53,012 bases of DNA from Zoogloea sp. LCSB751. GTDB taxonomy: Bacteria > Pseudomonadota > Gammaproteobacteria > Burkholderiales > Rhodocyclaceae. Of the stretch, positions 6,923-15,023 are shown piece by piece. Below the pieces are notes generated by a model. It saw nothing but the letters and a program-made list of their open reading frames with translations. It was not told the origin of the DNA and ran no database searches. How positions within the stretch are numbered: the stretch's first letter is position 1; each line of letters starts with the position of its first letter. Position numbers and translations under genes: made by a program. Location: contig NZ_MWUM01000032.1 in NCBI RefSeq assembly GCF_002028455.1, positions 1-53,012 of the forward strand. The letters run 5' to 3'.

Positions 6923-7474
6923 TCAGGAGAGGGGAGGTTTCCCCGGAGACTCCGGGGTTACGACGATCGGTCGGTAGCTTTCCGGAATATCGAGGGTTCG
7001 ATCACGGAACAACAGGCGGGACAACTCCAGCAACGCCGCCTGATAAACGCCGCGTTTGAACTCGATGACCGCCTCAAGGGGCACCCAATAATAACTCCAG
7101 CGCCAGGCATCGAACTCCGGGTGAGTACTTGCACGCAGGCAAACGTCGGAATCGCGTCCCACCAGTCGCAACAGGAACCAGATCTGCTTCTGGCCGCGAT
7201 AGGTGTTACGCCATTCCCGCTTGATCCAGTGCTTGGGCACGTCGTAGCGCAACCAGCCGCGGGTGCGGCCGATGATACGAACGTGCTCAGGCTTCAAGCC
7301 GACTTCTTCGAAGAGCTCACGGTACATGGCCTGTTCCGGCGACTCGCCGTGCTTGATTCCGCCCTGCGGAAACTGCCAGGAATGTTCTCGTATCCGTTTG
7401 CCCCAGAAAACCTCGTTGCGCGCATTCACCAGAATGATGCCGACGTTAGGCCTGTAGCCTTCACGGTCGAGCAT
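6923..7474 (-). CDS. rppH: RNA pyrophosphohydrolase
   Basis: Nudix hydrolase that removes pyrophosphate from the 5' end of triphosphorylated mRNA and so starts RNase E-dependent decay. The 183-residue protein begins MLDREGYRPNVGIILVN and has a complete Nudix box at residues 38-60 (G38, E44, RELFEEVG). The aromatic-rich segment RGWLRYDVPKHWIKREW is typical of RppH rather than other Nudix enzymes. It is transcribed divergently from proS and has its own terminator. Confidence 0.95.
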   Translation of the reverse strand: MLDREGYRPNVGIILVNARNEVFWGKRIREHSWQFPQGGIKHGESPEQAMYRELFEEVGLKPEHVRIIGRTRGWLRYDVPKHWIKREWRNTYRGQKQIWFLLRLVGRDSDVCLRASTHPEFDAWRWSYYWVPLEAVIEFKRGVYQAALLELSRLLFRDRTLDIPESYRPIVVTPESPGKPPLS

Positions 7475-7593
7475 GGTGCAACCTTTAATTCATGAACTGT
7501 GCGGAATTCTTCCATATTTCCCCTTGTCGCGGAAGCCGACGCCCCGAATCGGTGCAATGCAACAGAAGCGGCGCCAAGGCGCAAGGTGCACGT

Positions 7594-7599
7594 TAAAAT
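7594..7599 (+). promoter_or_regulatory. Possible proS -10 element
   Basis: TAAAAT lies 30 bp upstream of the chosen proS start, in the rppH-proS divergent region. No matching -35 is obvious. Transcription would begin near 7606 and leave a leader of only about 10-25 nt. Confidence 0.35.
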
Positions 7600-7628
7600 T
7601 GCGCGCTGTACTAACAATGGACTCCGTC

Positions 7629-9347
7629 ATGCGTGCCTCCCAGTTCTTCCTCTCCACCCTCAAGGAAGCCCCTTCCGACGCGGAAGTCATCAGCCACAAA
7701 CTGATGATGCGCGCGGGGCTGATCAAGCGCCTCGCCGGCGGTATCTACACCTGGATGCCCCTGGGCCTGCGCGCCCTGCGCAAGGTGGAAGCCATCGTGC
7801 GGGAGGAGATGAACCGAGCCGGCGCCATCGAAGTGCTGATGCCCGCCGTGCAACCGGCCGAACTGTGGCAGGAGTCCGGCCGCTGGGATTTCTACGGTCC
7901 CGAACTGCTTCGCTTCAAGGACCGCCACGACCGTGATTTCGTCGTCGGCCCGACCCACGAGGAAGTCATCACCGACGTGGTGCGCAAGGAACTGAAGAGC
8001 TACCGTCAGCTGCCCAAGCACTTCTACCAGGTCCAGATGAAGTTCCGCGACGAAATCCGCCCCCGTTTCGGGGTGATGCGCGGCCGCGAGTTCGTCATGA
8101 AGGACGGCTACTCCTTCCACAGCTCCTTCGAGGATCTGCAGCGGGAATACCGCAACATGTACGACACCTATCACCGCATCTTCAACCGGCTCGGCCTGAA
8201 ATTCCGCGCCGTTGCGGCGGATACCGGCTCAATCGGCGGCACCGGCTCCCACGAATTCCACGTGATCGCCGAGACCGGCGAGGACGACATCGCCTACTGT
8301 CCGGATTCCGACTACGCCGCCAACGTGGAACTCGCCGAAGCCCTGGCACCGACCACCCCGCGCCCCGCTGCCAGCACTGCACTGACCAAGGTGCATACCC
8401 CCGGCGCCAAGACCATCGACGAGCTGGCAGCCTTCCTGAAGATCCCCGCCACCCAGACCGTCAAGGCGATCGTGGTAGACGGCGACGAAGCGTCCGGCGG
8501 CAAGCCCGTGCTGTTCCTGCTGCGCGGCGACCACGAACTCAACGAGGTCAAGGCCCAGAAGGTCGCCGGCGTCAAGAATCCGCTGACCTTCGCCTCCCCG
8601 GCCTCCATCCTGGCCGCCTTCGGCGCCAACGCCGGCTCCCTCGGCCCCGTCGGCTTCCAGGGCCGCGTAGTCGTGGACCGCACCGTTGCGGCGATGGCCG
8701 ATTTCGTCACCGGCGCCAACGAGGACGACTACCACTACACCGGCGTCAACATCGGCCGTGACTTCCCCGAAGCCGAAGTGGCCGATTTGCGCAACGTCGT
8801 CGTCGGCGATCCTTCGCCGGACGGCAAGGGCAGCCTCGACATCTGCCGCGGCATCGAAGTCGGCCACATCTTCCAGCTGCGCACCAAGTACTCCGAAGCC
8901 CTCGGCTGCAAGTTCCTCAACGAGCAAGGCAAGGAACAGGTCATGGAGATGGGGTGCTACGGCATTGGCGTCTCACGCATCCTCGGCGCCGCCATCGAGC
9001 AGAACAACGACGCCCGCGGCATCATCTGGCCCGACGCCATCGCCCCCTTCCAGGTCGCCATCGTACCGATGGGCTATGCCAAGTCCGAAGCTGTGCGCGA
9101 GACCGCCGACAAGCTGTACGGCGAACTGGTCGCCGCCGGCATCGATGCCTTCCTCGACGACCGGGACGAGCGTCCGGGCTCCCTGCTCGCCGACAACGAG
9201 CTGATCGGCACGCCGCACCGCGTCGTCATCGGCGACCGCGGCCTGAAAGAGGGTGTCGTCGAATACCAAGGCCGCCGCGACGCCGAAGCCACCAAGCTGG
9301 CCGTTGGCGACATCGCCGCTACGGTCATCGCCAAGCTGAAGGGCTGA
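7629..9347 (+). CDS. proS: Prolyl-tRNA synthetase
   Basis: Class II aminoacyl-tRNA synthetase charging tRNA-Pro. The ATG at 7629 gives 572 residues beginning MRASQFFLSTLKEAPSDAEV, matching the E. coli ProS start. The in-frame ATG at 7617 (MDSVMRAS) is an alternative, and neither start has a clear ribosome-binding site. Class II motif 2 (FRDEIRPRFGVMRGREFVMKD) and motif 3 (GCYGIGVSRILGA) are present. Between them lies the long insertion domain that edits mischarged Ala-tRNA-Pro (about residues 225-405), so this is the bacterial ProRS type. A lytic transglycosylase gene follows after 3 bp. Confidence 0.97.
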   Translation: MRASQFFLSTLKEAPSDAEVISHKLMMRAGLIKRLAGGIYTWMPLGLRALRKVEAIVREEMNRAGAIEVLMPAVQPAELWQESGRWDFYGPELLRFKDRHDRDFVVGPTHEEVITDVVRKELKSYRQLPKHFYQVQMKFRDEIRPRFGVMRGREFVMKDGYSFHSSFEDLQREYRNMYDTYHRIFNRLGLKFRAVAADTGSIGGTGSHEFHVIAETGEDDIAYCPDSDYAANVELAEALAPTTPRPAASTALTKVHTPGAKTIDELAAFLKIPATQTVKAIVVDGDEASGGKPVLFLLRGDHELNEVKAQKVAGVKNPLTFASPASILAAFGANAGSLGPVGFQGRVVVDRTVAAMADFVTGANEDDYHYTGVNIGRDFPEAEVADLRNVVVGDPSPDGKGSLDICRGIEVGHIFQLRTKYSEALGCKFLNEQGKEQVMEMGCYGIGVSRILGAAIEQNNDARGIIWPDAIAPFQVAIVPMGYAKSEAVRETADKLYGELVAAGIDAFLDDRDERPGSLLADNELIGTPHRVVIGDRGLKEGVVEYQGRRDAEATKLAVGDIAATVIAKLKG

Positions 9348-9350
9348 AGC

Positions 9351-9977
9351 ATGCTGCCCATGCGTTCCATCGTCGCCCGCATACTGGCCACCTGCCTGCT
9401 GGGCGGGACGACGATGGCGCATGCCGGCAGCCAGCTCTACGAGCCGCTCGCCGCCAGCGTGCAGGCCGCGCTACACGCGGCGGTCGCCGACCAGGCCCCG
9501 CTCGACCCAAGCTTCGAACGCTCTCCCGAGCGGGCTCGCTGGCTGGCCGAAATGTCCCACCGGCTGACCAAGCGCATCCCTGACGAAACCTATCGCTCCG
9601 AACTCCTACGGGCGATCCACTACGAAGCCACCCGCGCCGGCCTCGACCCTCAGCTGGTACTGGGCCTGATCCAGGTGGAGAGTGGTTTCAAGAAGTACGC
9701 CCTGTCCACCGCCGGGGCCCGCGGCTACATGCAGGTCATGCCGTTCTGGGTCAAGCTGATCGGCAACCAGGAGAGCAACCTCTTCCACATGCGCACCAAC
9801 CTGCGCTTTGGCTGCACGATCCTGCGCCATTACCTGGACATCGAACGGGGCGACCTGTTCCGCGCGCTGGGGCGCTACAACGGCAGCCTCGGACGCCCCG
9901 AGTACCCGAACATGGTGCGCGCCGCGTGGGAGCACAACTGGGCGTATCCGAGTTTCCGGCTGGCTCAGAGTCCTTGA
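9351..9977 (+). CDS. SLT-type lytic transglycosylase, secreted
   Basis: Periplasmic enzyme predicted to cleave peptidoglycan between MurNAc and GlcNAc with formation of the 1,6-anhydro end. The 208-residue protein has a signal peptide (residues 1-26, cleavage near AHAGS) and an SLT fold with catalytic E110 in LIQVESGF, GARGYMQVMPFW, and GRYNGSLGRPEYP near the end. It has no substrate-binding or SPOR module. It is 3 bp downstream of proS and probably cotranscribed; the pair ends at a bidirectional terminator. An ATG at 9360 is an alternative start. Confidence 0.9.
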   Translation: MLPMRSIVARILATCLLGGTTMAHAGSQLYEPLAASVQAALHAAVADQAPLDPSFERSPERARWLAEMSHRLTKRIPDETYRSELLRAIHYEATRAGLDPQLVLGLIQVESGFKKYALSTAGARGYMQVMPFWVKLIGNQESNLFHMRTNLRFGCTILRHYLDIERGDLFRALGRYNGSLGRPEYPNMVRAAWEHNWAYPSFRLAQSP

Positions 9978-9981
9978 AAAC

Positions 9982-10007
9982 AAACGGGCGCCCCATAGCG
10001 CCCGTTT
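9982..10007. terminator. Bidirectional terminator between convergent genes
   Basis: A perfect 10-bp stem AAACGGGCGC / GCGCCCGTTT with a 6-nt loop separates the transglycosylase gene from mnmA. Both arms end in short T runs on their own strand. Confidence 0.75.
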
Positions 10008-10028
10008 GCTTATGTACCAAAAGAAGCC

Positions 10029-11141
10029 TCAGGCCGTGATGATCCCGCCACCCAGGCACACCCGGCTTTCGTAGATCACCACACTCTGGCCCGGCGTCAC
10101 CGCCCACTGGGGCTGGGCAAAGGCAATCTCGGCCCGACCGTCGGCAAGCACATCGATCTCACAGGGCGCGTCCGGCGTCCGGTAACGCGGCTTGGCCGTG
10201 TACACCCAGTGCGTACGCGGATCCCGGCCGGCAACCCAGCTCAGATCGCTGATCAGGAGGCGATCCTTCAACAGCGCCGGGTGATCGTGGCCCTGCACGA
10301 CGTACAGCACGTTCTTCGCCATGTCCTTCTGCGCGACGTACCAGGCGTCGTGCTCGCCCGCGTCATCCTGGTTGCCCTTGATACCGCCGATCTGCAAGCC
10401 CTTGCGCTGGCCGATGGTGTGATGCATCAGGCCCTGGTGCTGGCCGATCACCTTGTCGCCTTCCAGCGTGCGGATCTCGCCTGGCTTGGCCGGCAGGTAG
10501 CGGGACAGGAATTCCCGGAACGGACGCTCGCCGATGAAACAGATGCCCGTCGAATCCTTCTTGGCATGCACATGCAGGTTGGCCGCCTCGGCCATCTTGC
10601 GCACGTCGCGCTTGTAGAGATGGCCGATGGGGAACAAGGCCTTCGACAGTTGGGCCTGGTTCAGGCGATACAGGAAGTAGCTCTGGTCCTTGGTGCCGTC
10701 TTCCGCCTTGAGCAACTGGTACTCGGTGCGCCCGTCGTTGGTCCATTCGCGCACCTGCGCGTAGTGGCCGGTAGCGATGCGATCCGCGCCCAGCGCCAGC
10801 GCGTGGTCAAGAAAGGCCTTGAACTTGATTTCCGAGTTGCACAGGATGTCCGGGTTGGGCGTGCGGCCCGCCTCGTACTCGCGCAGAAAATCGGCGAAAA
10901 CCCGTTCCTTGTACTCCTTGGAGAAGTTCACCACTTCCAGCTCGATGCCCAGCACATCGGCCACCGACACCACGTCCACCAGGTCCTCCCGGGTCGAACA
11001 GTATTCATCGTCGCCATCGTCCTCCCAGTTCTTCATGAACAGGCCGACCACGTCGTAGCCCTGCTGCTTGAGCAGCATCGCCGCCACCGACGAATCCACG
11101 CCGCCGGACATGCCGACGATGACTTTTTCCTTACGAGACAT
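10029..11141 (-). CDS. mnmA: tRNA-specific 2-thiouridylase
   Basis: Adds sulfur to uridine 34 of tRNA-Lys, -Glu and -Gln, using ATP and a sulfur relay. The 370-residue protein has the PP-loop SGGVDSSVAAMLL near the N-terminus, the catalytic cysteines in NPDILCNSEIKFKAF and STGICFIGERPF, and the usual C-terminal beta-barrel. The ATG at 11141 is preferred because AGAGGGA precedes it. The upstream gene overlaps it by 11 bp, so nudJ, the unknown secreted protein and mnmA form one tightly coupled operon. nudJ-mnmA adjacency is also known from E. coli. Confidence 0.97.
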   Translation of the reverse strand: MSRKEKVIVGMSGGVDSSVAAMLLKQQGYDVVGLFMKNWEDDGDDEYCSTREDLVDVVSVADVLGIELEVVNFSKEYKERVFADFLREYEAGRTPNPDILCNSEIKFKAFLDHALALGADRIATGHYAQVREWTNDGRTEYQLLKAEDGTKDQSYFLYRLNQAQLSKALFPIGHLYKRDVRKMAEAANLHVHAKKDSTGICFIGERPFREFLSRYLPAKPGEIRTLEGDKVIGQHQGLMHHTIGQRKGLQIGGIKGNQDDAGEHDAWYVAQKDMAKNVLYVVQGHDHPALLKDRLLISDLSWVAGRDPRTHWVYTAKPRYRTPDAPCEIDVLADGRAEIAFAQPQWAVTPGQSVVIYESRVCLGGGIITA

Positions 11142-11700
11142 TCGGTCCCTCTCCATCCAGCCAATCTTCCAGGGGCAACACCACGGCAGGATCGCCGTGC
11201 TCCCCAAACCAAGTATCCACCACGAATCGCGCCCCAGCAGCCGACGCCTCGTCGTCCTTCTCGCGAATCACCGCCGAAAAATGCTGGGCGACCAGCCAGC
11301 GCACCCGGCGATGCACCTCATCCACCACATGAAAACGCAGCAGCCCGCGCCGCGCCAGCATCTGCAGCATGCGCGTCGTGGTCTCGGCGTGATCGATGCA
11401 GTCCATCTTCCCCGGCACGTCGTCGTCGAGGTAGTCACCCGGCCGATCCACATGAATCGGTGACTGCTCGCCCGCCCAGCGATATAACTGGCCCATCACC
11501 TGAGCGAGGATTGCCCGCTCAGCCGGTGCAGAAGACGCACGGCTCAAACGTCCGGCCAGTACCTCGAGTTGCCCCTCGGAAAACACCACAGGCGACTCAT
11601 TGAGGCACCCGTAGTTGAAACATACCGCCAGACGCTCGTCAGCCGAGGCCGCACCCGCACCGAACAGCATGCAGATTGCCAGGAGGCCCGGACGCACCAT
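11131..11700 (-). CDS. Unknown secreted protein, nudJ-mnmA operon
   Basis: Predicted periplasmic protein of 189 residues with a signal peptide (residues 1-20, cleavage near GAASA). I do not recognise a named family. The conserved-looking segment MDCIDHAETTTRMLQML contains a Cys followed by His, and a later FVVDTWFGEHGDPAVVLP segment carries D and H residues. The order Cys-His/Asp recalls transglutaminase-like cysteine proteases, but this is weak inference. Its start overlaps the nudJ stop (TGATG at 11698-11702) and its end overlaps mnmA by 11 bp, which argues for translational coupling and a real gene. Confidence 0.75.
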   Translation of the reverse strand: MVRPGLLAICMLFGAGAASADERLAVCFNYGCLNESPVVFSEGQLEVLAGRLSRASSAPAERAILAQVMGQLYRWAGEQSPIHVDRPGDYLDDDVPGKMDCIDHAETTTRMLQMLARRGLLRFHVVDEVHRRVRWLVAQHFSAVIREKDDEASAAGARFVVDTWFGEHGDPAVVLPLEDWLDGEGPNVS

Positions 11701-12158
11701 CAAACGTCGTAGTGGCGCAACAGATCCAGCGGATAACGCCTCCCCGCCAAGTAATCCTCGCAGCACTGCAGGATCAAGGGACTGCGATGACGCACCCGCG
11801 TCTCCCGCAACTCGTCCAGCGTCAGCCATACGGCCCTCACGATTCCCGAATCCAGTTTTCGCTCCGGGTCGAGGCCGGTCACGCTGCCACCAAACGTGAA
11901 CCGCAGGTAGGTGATATCGCTGCCGGGCTTGGGCCACTGGTAGATCCCCACCAGGAATTCCGGCTTGAAGTGATGTGCGGTCTCCTCCAGCGCCTCGCGG
12001 GTCGCAGCCTGCAGCAGGGATTCGCCCTGGTCCAGGTGGCCCGCCGGCTGGTTGAAACGCAGTCCGCTCTCGGTCTCCTCCTCGACGACCAGAAAGCGCC
12101 CGTCGCGCTCGACCACAGCCGCCACCGTCACATTCGGTTTCCAGACTCTCATCGACAT
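11700..12158 (-). CDS. nudJ: Nudix phosphatase, NudJ-like
   Basis: Nudix hydrolase of 152 residues. E. coli NudJ removes phosphate from thiamine pyrophosphates and nucleotides; whether this one does is inference from similarity and from its place next to mnmA. The Nudix box starts GHLDQGESL and continues REALEETAH; the glycine usual at the end of the box is alanine here, and the catalytic REx2EE glutamates are intact. The segment FNQPAGHL matches NudJ. It is first of three overlapping genes. A possible -10 TAAAAT lies at 12180-12185. Confidence 0.88.
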   Translation of the reverse strand: MSMRVWKPNVTVAAVVERDGRFLVVEEETESGLRFNQPAGHLDQGESLLQAATREALEETAHHFKPEFLVGIYQWPKPGSDITYLRFTFGGSVTGLDPERKLDSGIVRAVWLTLDELRETRVRHRSPLILQCCEDYLAGRRYPLDLLRHYDV

Positions 12159-12225
12159 CCCGCCACAGACAAAGCCGCCATTTTACCCCCTTCCGGGTGA
12201 GGGTCCGCAGCCTCACGGAATGAGC

Positions 12226-12231
12226 TAGAAT
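12226..12231 (+). promoter_or_regulatory. Possible ilvE -10 element
   Basis: TAGAAT about 43 bp upstream of the ilvE start, in the short divergent region between nudJ and ilvE. No matching -35 could be placed. Confidence 0.35.
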
Positions 12232-12273
12232 CGTGGGCTCGAAATTTACTGTTTTCAGCTGGAGATCCCCACA

Positions 12274-13194
12274 ATGTCAATGGCAGACCGCGACGGTTTC
12301 ATCTGGTACGACGGCAAGCTCGTGCCGTGGCGCGAAGCGACCACCCACGTGCTCACCCACTCCCTGCACTACGGCCTGTCCGTATTCGAGGGCGTCCGCG
12401 CGTACAAGACCGTCAAGGGCACGGCGATCTTCCGTCTCGCCGAGCACACCCAGCGCCTGCTCAACTCCGGCAAGATCTACATGATGAACATTCCTTACTC
12501 CAAGGAAGTTCTGATGGAAGCCCAGCTGGAAGTGGTCCGCGCCAACAAGCTCGAATCCTGTTACCTGCGCCCGATCGCCTTCTACGGCTCTGAAAAGATG
12601 GGCATCTCCACCAAGGGCGCCACCGTCCACGTGGCGATCGCCGCTTGGCCGTGGGGCGCCTATCTGGGTGAAGACGGCCTCGAGAAGGGCATCCGCGTAA
12701 AGACCTCGTCCTTCGCCCGTCACCACGTCAACGTCACCATGCCGCGCGCCAAGCTGGCTTCCACCTACGCCAACTCCATCCTGGCCAACCTGGAAGCCAC
12801 CGAAGCCGGCTACGACGAAGCCCTGTTGCTCGACACCAACGGTTTCGTGGCCGAAGGCGCCGGCGAGAACCTTTTCGTGATCAAAGACGGCGCCATCTAC
12901 GAACCCGAGATCGCCTCCGCGCTGACCGGCATCACCCGCGCCTCCGTGATCCGCGTCGCCAAGGAATTCGGCCTCGACGTCGTTTCCAAGCGCATCACCC
13001 GCGACGACATCTACATCGCCGATGAAGCCTTCTTCACCGGCACCGCCGCCGAAGTGACCCCGATCCGCGAGCTGGACGGCCGCACCATCGGCGAAGGCAA
13101 GCGTGGCCCGATCACCGAGAAGCTGCAGACCCGCTTCTTCCAGATCGTCAATGGCCAGGCCCCCGAATACGAAGAGTGGCTGTCTTACATCTAA
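12274..13194 (+). CDS. ilvE: Branched-chain amino acid aminotransferase
   Basis: PLP enzyme for the last step of leucine, isoleucine and valine synthesis and the first of their breakdown. The 306-residue protein is a fold-type IV aminotransferase with the PLP lysine K160 in TMPRAKLASTYANS, the FEGVRAYKT segment, and the cofactor-binding GTAAEVTPIREL. Its N-terminus IWYDGKLVPWREATTHVLTHSLHYG is the standard IlvE opening. GGAG lies nine bases before the ATG. Four small or medium genes follow in the same direction, beginning 18 bp downstream. Confidence 0.96.
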   Translation: MSMADRDGFIWYDGKLVPWREATTHVLTHSLHYGLSVFEGVRAYKTVKGTAIFRLAEHTQRLLNSGKIYMMNIPYSKEVLMEAQLEVVRANKLESCYLRPIAFYGSEKMGISTKGATVHVAIAAWPWGAYLGEDGLEKGIRVKTSSFARHHVNVTMPRAKLASTYANSILANLEATEAGYDEALLLDTNGFVAEGAGENLFVIKDGAIYEPEIASALTGITRASVIRVAKEFGLDVVSKRITRDDIYIADEAFFTGTAAEVTPIRELDGRTIGEGKRGPITEKLQTRFFQIVNGQAPEYEEWLSYI

Positions 13195-13212
13195 GATCCC
13201 AGGGAGCAACCC

Positions 13213-13413
13213 ATGCCTGAAAATCAGGACAAGTCGAAGCCGATCGAAATCACCGCCCACGAGCTGCCGCTGCACTGCCCGATGCCCGATGCCCCGCTGT
13301 GGGCGCGGCATCCGCGCGTCTTCCTCGACGTCACCAAGGAAGGTCAGGCGACCTGCCCGTACTGCGGTGCGAAATACGTCTTCACGGGCGAACTGCCCAA
13401 GGGACACCACTGA
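13213..13413 (+). CDS. zf-CHCC zinc-finger protein
   Basis: Protein of 66 residues with the CHCC zinc ligands of the zf-CHCC family (PF10276), relatives of mitochondrial complex I subunit NDUFS6. The segments LHCPMPD, HPRVFLDV and CPYCGAKYVFTGE supply C-x-H-x-C-C. The bacterial proteins have no established role. A GGGAG ribosome-binding site precedes the start, and the gene lies 18 bp behind ilvE, an association I recall in betaproteobacteria. Confidence 0.9.
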   Translation: MPENQDKSKPIEITAHELPLHCPMPDAPLWARHPRVFLDVTKEGQATCPYCGAKYVFTGELPKGHH

Positions 13414-13438
13414 GGCTCCTCACCGGGCCACAGCCAGA

Positions 13439-13460
13439 ACGGGGGCGGCAACGCCCCCGT
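13439..13460 (+). other. GC-rich hairpin with GCAA loop
   Basis: A perfect 9-bp stem ACGGGGGCG / CGCCCCCGT closes a GNRA-type GCAA loop between the zinc-finger and SnoaL-like genes. There is no T tract, so it may stabilise or partly attenuate the message rather than end it. Confidence 0.5.
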
Positions 13461-13492
13461 GTCGCATGCGAACGTCCACCCGAGAAACACGC

Positions 13493-13924
13493 ATGAGCAA
13501 CCCGATCTACACTTCACCCGACGACGCCGAAGCGGCGTTCTCCGCCGCACTGGCCCGCGCCGACATCGACGGCATGATGTCCGTCTGGTCGGAAGACGAA
13601 GAAGTTGTCTGCGTCCACCCCGGCAGCATCCGTCTCGTCGGGCTTGTCGCAATCCGGGAGTCCTGGCGCCAGCTTTTCGCCAGCGGCAGTCGCATCAACG
13701 TCAGTATCAGCCACCCGGTACGCTGGGTCAGCGTCATGACGGCCGTGCACACGCTGCAGCAGCACGTGCACGTGGAAGGCGACGACCGCCTCCATCCACC
13801 GATCATCGCCACCAACGTATTTACCCGCGGCGCGCTGGGCTGGAGGATGGTCATGCATCACGCCTCCCTCGCCCCCGACATGGACAGCCTGCACAGCAAC
13901 GACACGCCCCACGTGGTCCATTGA
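13493..13924 (+). CDS. SnoaL/NTF2-like protein
   Basis: Protein of 143 residues with the cone-shaped NTF2/SnoaL-like fold signature: an initial helix (DDAEAAFSAALARADIDGMMSVWSEDEEVVCVHPG), then RLVGLVAIRESWRQLF and the strand-rich half TNVFTRGALGWRMVMHHAS. Related proteins (SnoaL_3, DUF4440) are steroid-isomerase-like or of unknown substrate. The start is the ATG at 13493; the longer frame upstream lacks a start signal. Its stop TGA overlaps the TTG start proposed for the next gene. Confidence 0.82.
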   Translation: MSNPIYTSPDDAEAAFSAALARADIDGMMSVWSEDEEVVCVHPGSIRLVGLVAIRESWRQLFASGSRINVSISHPVRWVSVMTAVHTLQQHVHVEGDDRLHPPIIATNVFTRGALGWRMVMHHASLAPDMDSLHSNDTPHVVH

Positions 13925-14898
13925 CGACCGCCACGCACCCGCCACCTGGGACTTATGTCGCCCCCCGCTGGCTGCCCGGCGGGCACGCCCAGACCATCTG
14001 GCCTCTGCTCCGCAAGGGGTCACTGCCCGCCCTTCACCGTGAACGCTGGGACACGCCGGACGGCGACTTCATCGACCTCGACTGGCTGCCACTGCGCCCC
14101 GGCACTCCGCTGGTCGTGCTTTTCCATGGGCTGGAAGGCTCCAGCCGGTCACCCTATGCGCGTTACCTCATGCGGCATCTGGCCGAACGGGGCTGGAATG
14201 GGGTCATCCCGCACTTTCGCGGCTGCTCGGGTGAGCCCAATCGCCTGCCCCGCGGCTATCACGCCGGTGACGCGGAAGAAATCGGCTGGATCCTTGAACG
14301 CCTGGCGGCACGCTTTCCGGCACAGCCCCGCTACGCCGCCGGTGTATCCCTCGGTGGCAATGCCTTGCTGCTCTGGCTGGGCACCCGCGGCATCTCCGCC
14401 ACCCGGCTGATCGATGCAGCTGCGGCAATCTGTCCCCCTGTCGACATGAACGCAACTGGCCACGTGCTGGCCCAGGGGTTCAACCGCCTTTATACCCGCC
14501 ACTTTCTGACAACCCTCAAGCGCAATGCGGCCATCAAGCTGGGACACCATCCGGGAATTTTCGATGGCCGTGCCATGTGGCAGGCACGCACACTGCATGA
14601 GTTCGACAACCTGGTAACGGCCCCCTTGCACGGCTTTCGCAACGCCGATGAATACTGGCAGCAGGCATCGAGCAAGCCGCACTTGCCGGGCATCCGCGTT
14701 CCAACCCTGCTGCTCAACCCGCTGAACGACCCCTTTCTCCCCGCCCATCACCTGCCCGGCCCGCGGGACGTTTCCAGCACGGTGCGCCTGGAGCAGCCCC
14801 TGGAAGGCGGTCACGTGGGTTTCGTCAGCGGCGCGTGGCCTGGACATCTGAACTGGCTCCCGCTGCGCATCCTGTCCTTTTTTCATGCCGGCGGCTGA
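13921..14898 (+). CDS. YheT-like alpha/beta-fold hydrolase
   Basis: Predicted esterase-like hydrolase of 325 residues, similar in length and sequence to E. coli YheT. The opening P-W-x-P-G-G-HAQT-W-P motif (APRWLPGGHAQTIWP), the FHGLEGSS oxyanion region, nucleophile serine in GVSLGGN, an acid in LNPLNDPF and histidine in EGGHVGF form the expected triad. No ATG fits, so the TTG at 13921 is proposed; it overlaps the upstream stop (TTGA) and implies coupled translation. The substrate is unknown. Confidence 0.85.
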   Translation: MTTATHPPPGTYVAPRWLPGGHAQTIWPLLRKGSLPALHRERWDTPDGDFIDLDWLPLRPGTPLVVLFHGLEGSSRSPYARYLMRHLAERGWNGVIPHFRGCSGEPNRLPRGYHAGDAEEIGWILERLAARFPAQPRYAAGVSLGGNALLLWLGTRGISATRLIDAAAAICPPVDMNATGHVLAQGFNRLYTRHFLTTLKRNAAIKLGHHPGIFDGRAMWQARTLHEFDNLVTAPLHGFRNADEYWQQASSKPHLPGIRVPTLLLNPLNDPFLPAHHLPGPRDVSSTVRLEQPLEGGHVGFVSGAWPGHLNWLPLRILSFFHAGG

Positions 14899-14983
14899 CG
14901 GTTGCCATCGCACTCCATGCGGGCACACAAGAAAACGTTAATTTCCGTGCCGCCGGCACACCCAGCCGTCATGGTGCACCGCG

Positions 14984-14989
14984 TATAAT
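14984..14989 (+). promoter_or_regulatory. -10 element upstream of the phosphomannomutase gene
   Basis: A perfect TATAAT lies 35 bp upstream of the ATG at 15024. No recognisable -35 is seen 16-18 bp upstream, so activation by a regulator is possible. Confidence 0.5.
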
Positions 14990-15023
14990 CGAGTCCTCAT
15001 CGTTTCCGACCGGAGTTCCCAGT

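Noticed and set aside
7473..7628. 52-residue N-terminal extension of ProS
   Set aside because: It crosses the divergent promoter region and is absent from ProRS proteins.
12277..13410. 377-codon open frame opposite ilvE
   Set aside because: It is an antisense shadow of low complexity.
14835..15023. Extended N-terminus of the phosphomannomutase
   Set aside because: The frame is open upstream, but the extra residues match no family, and the ATG at 15024 has a ribosome-binding site and -10 upstream.
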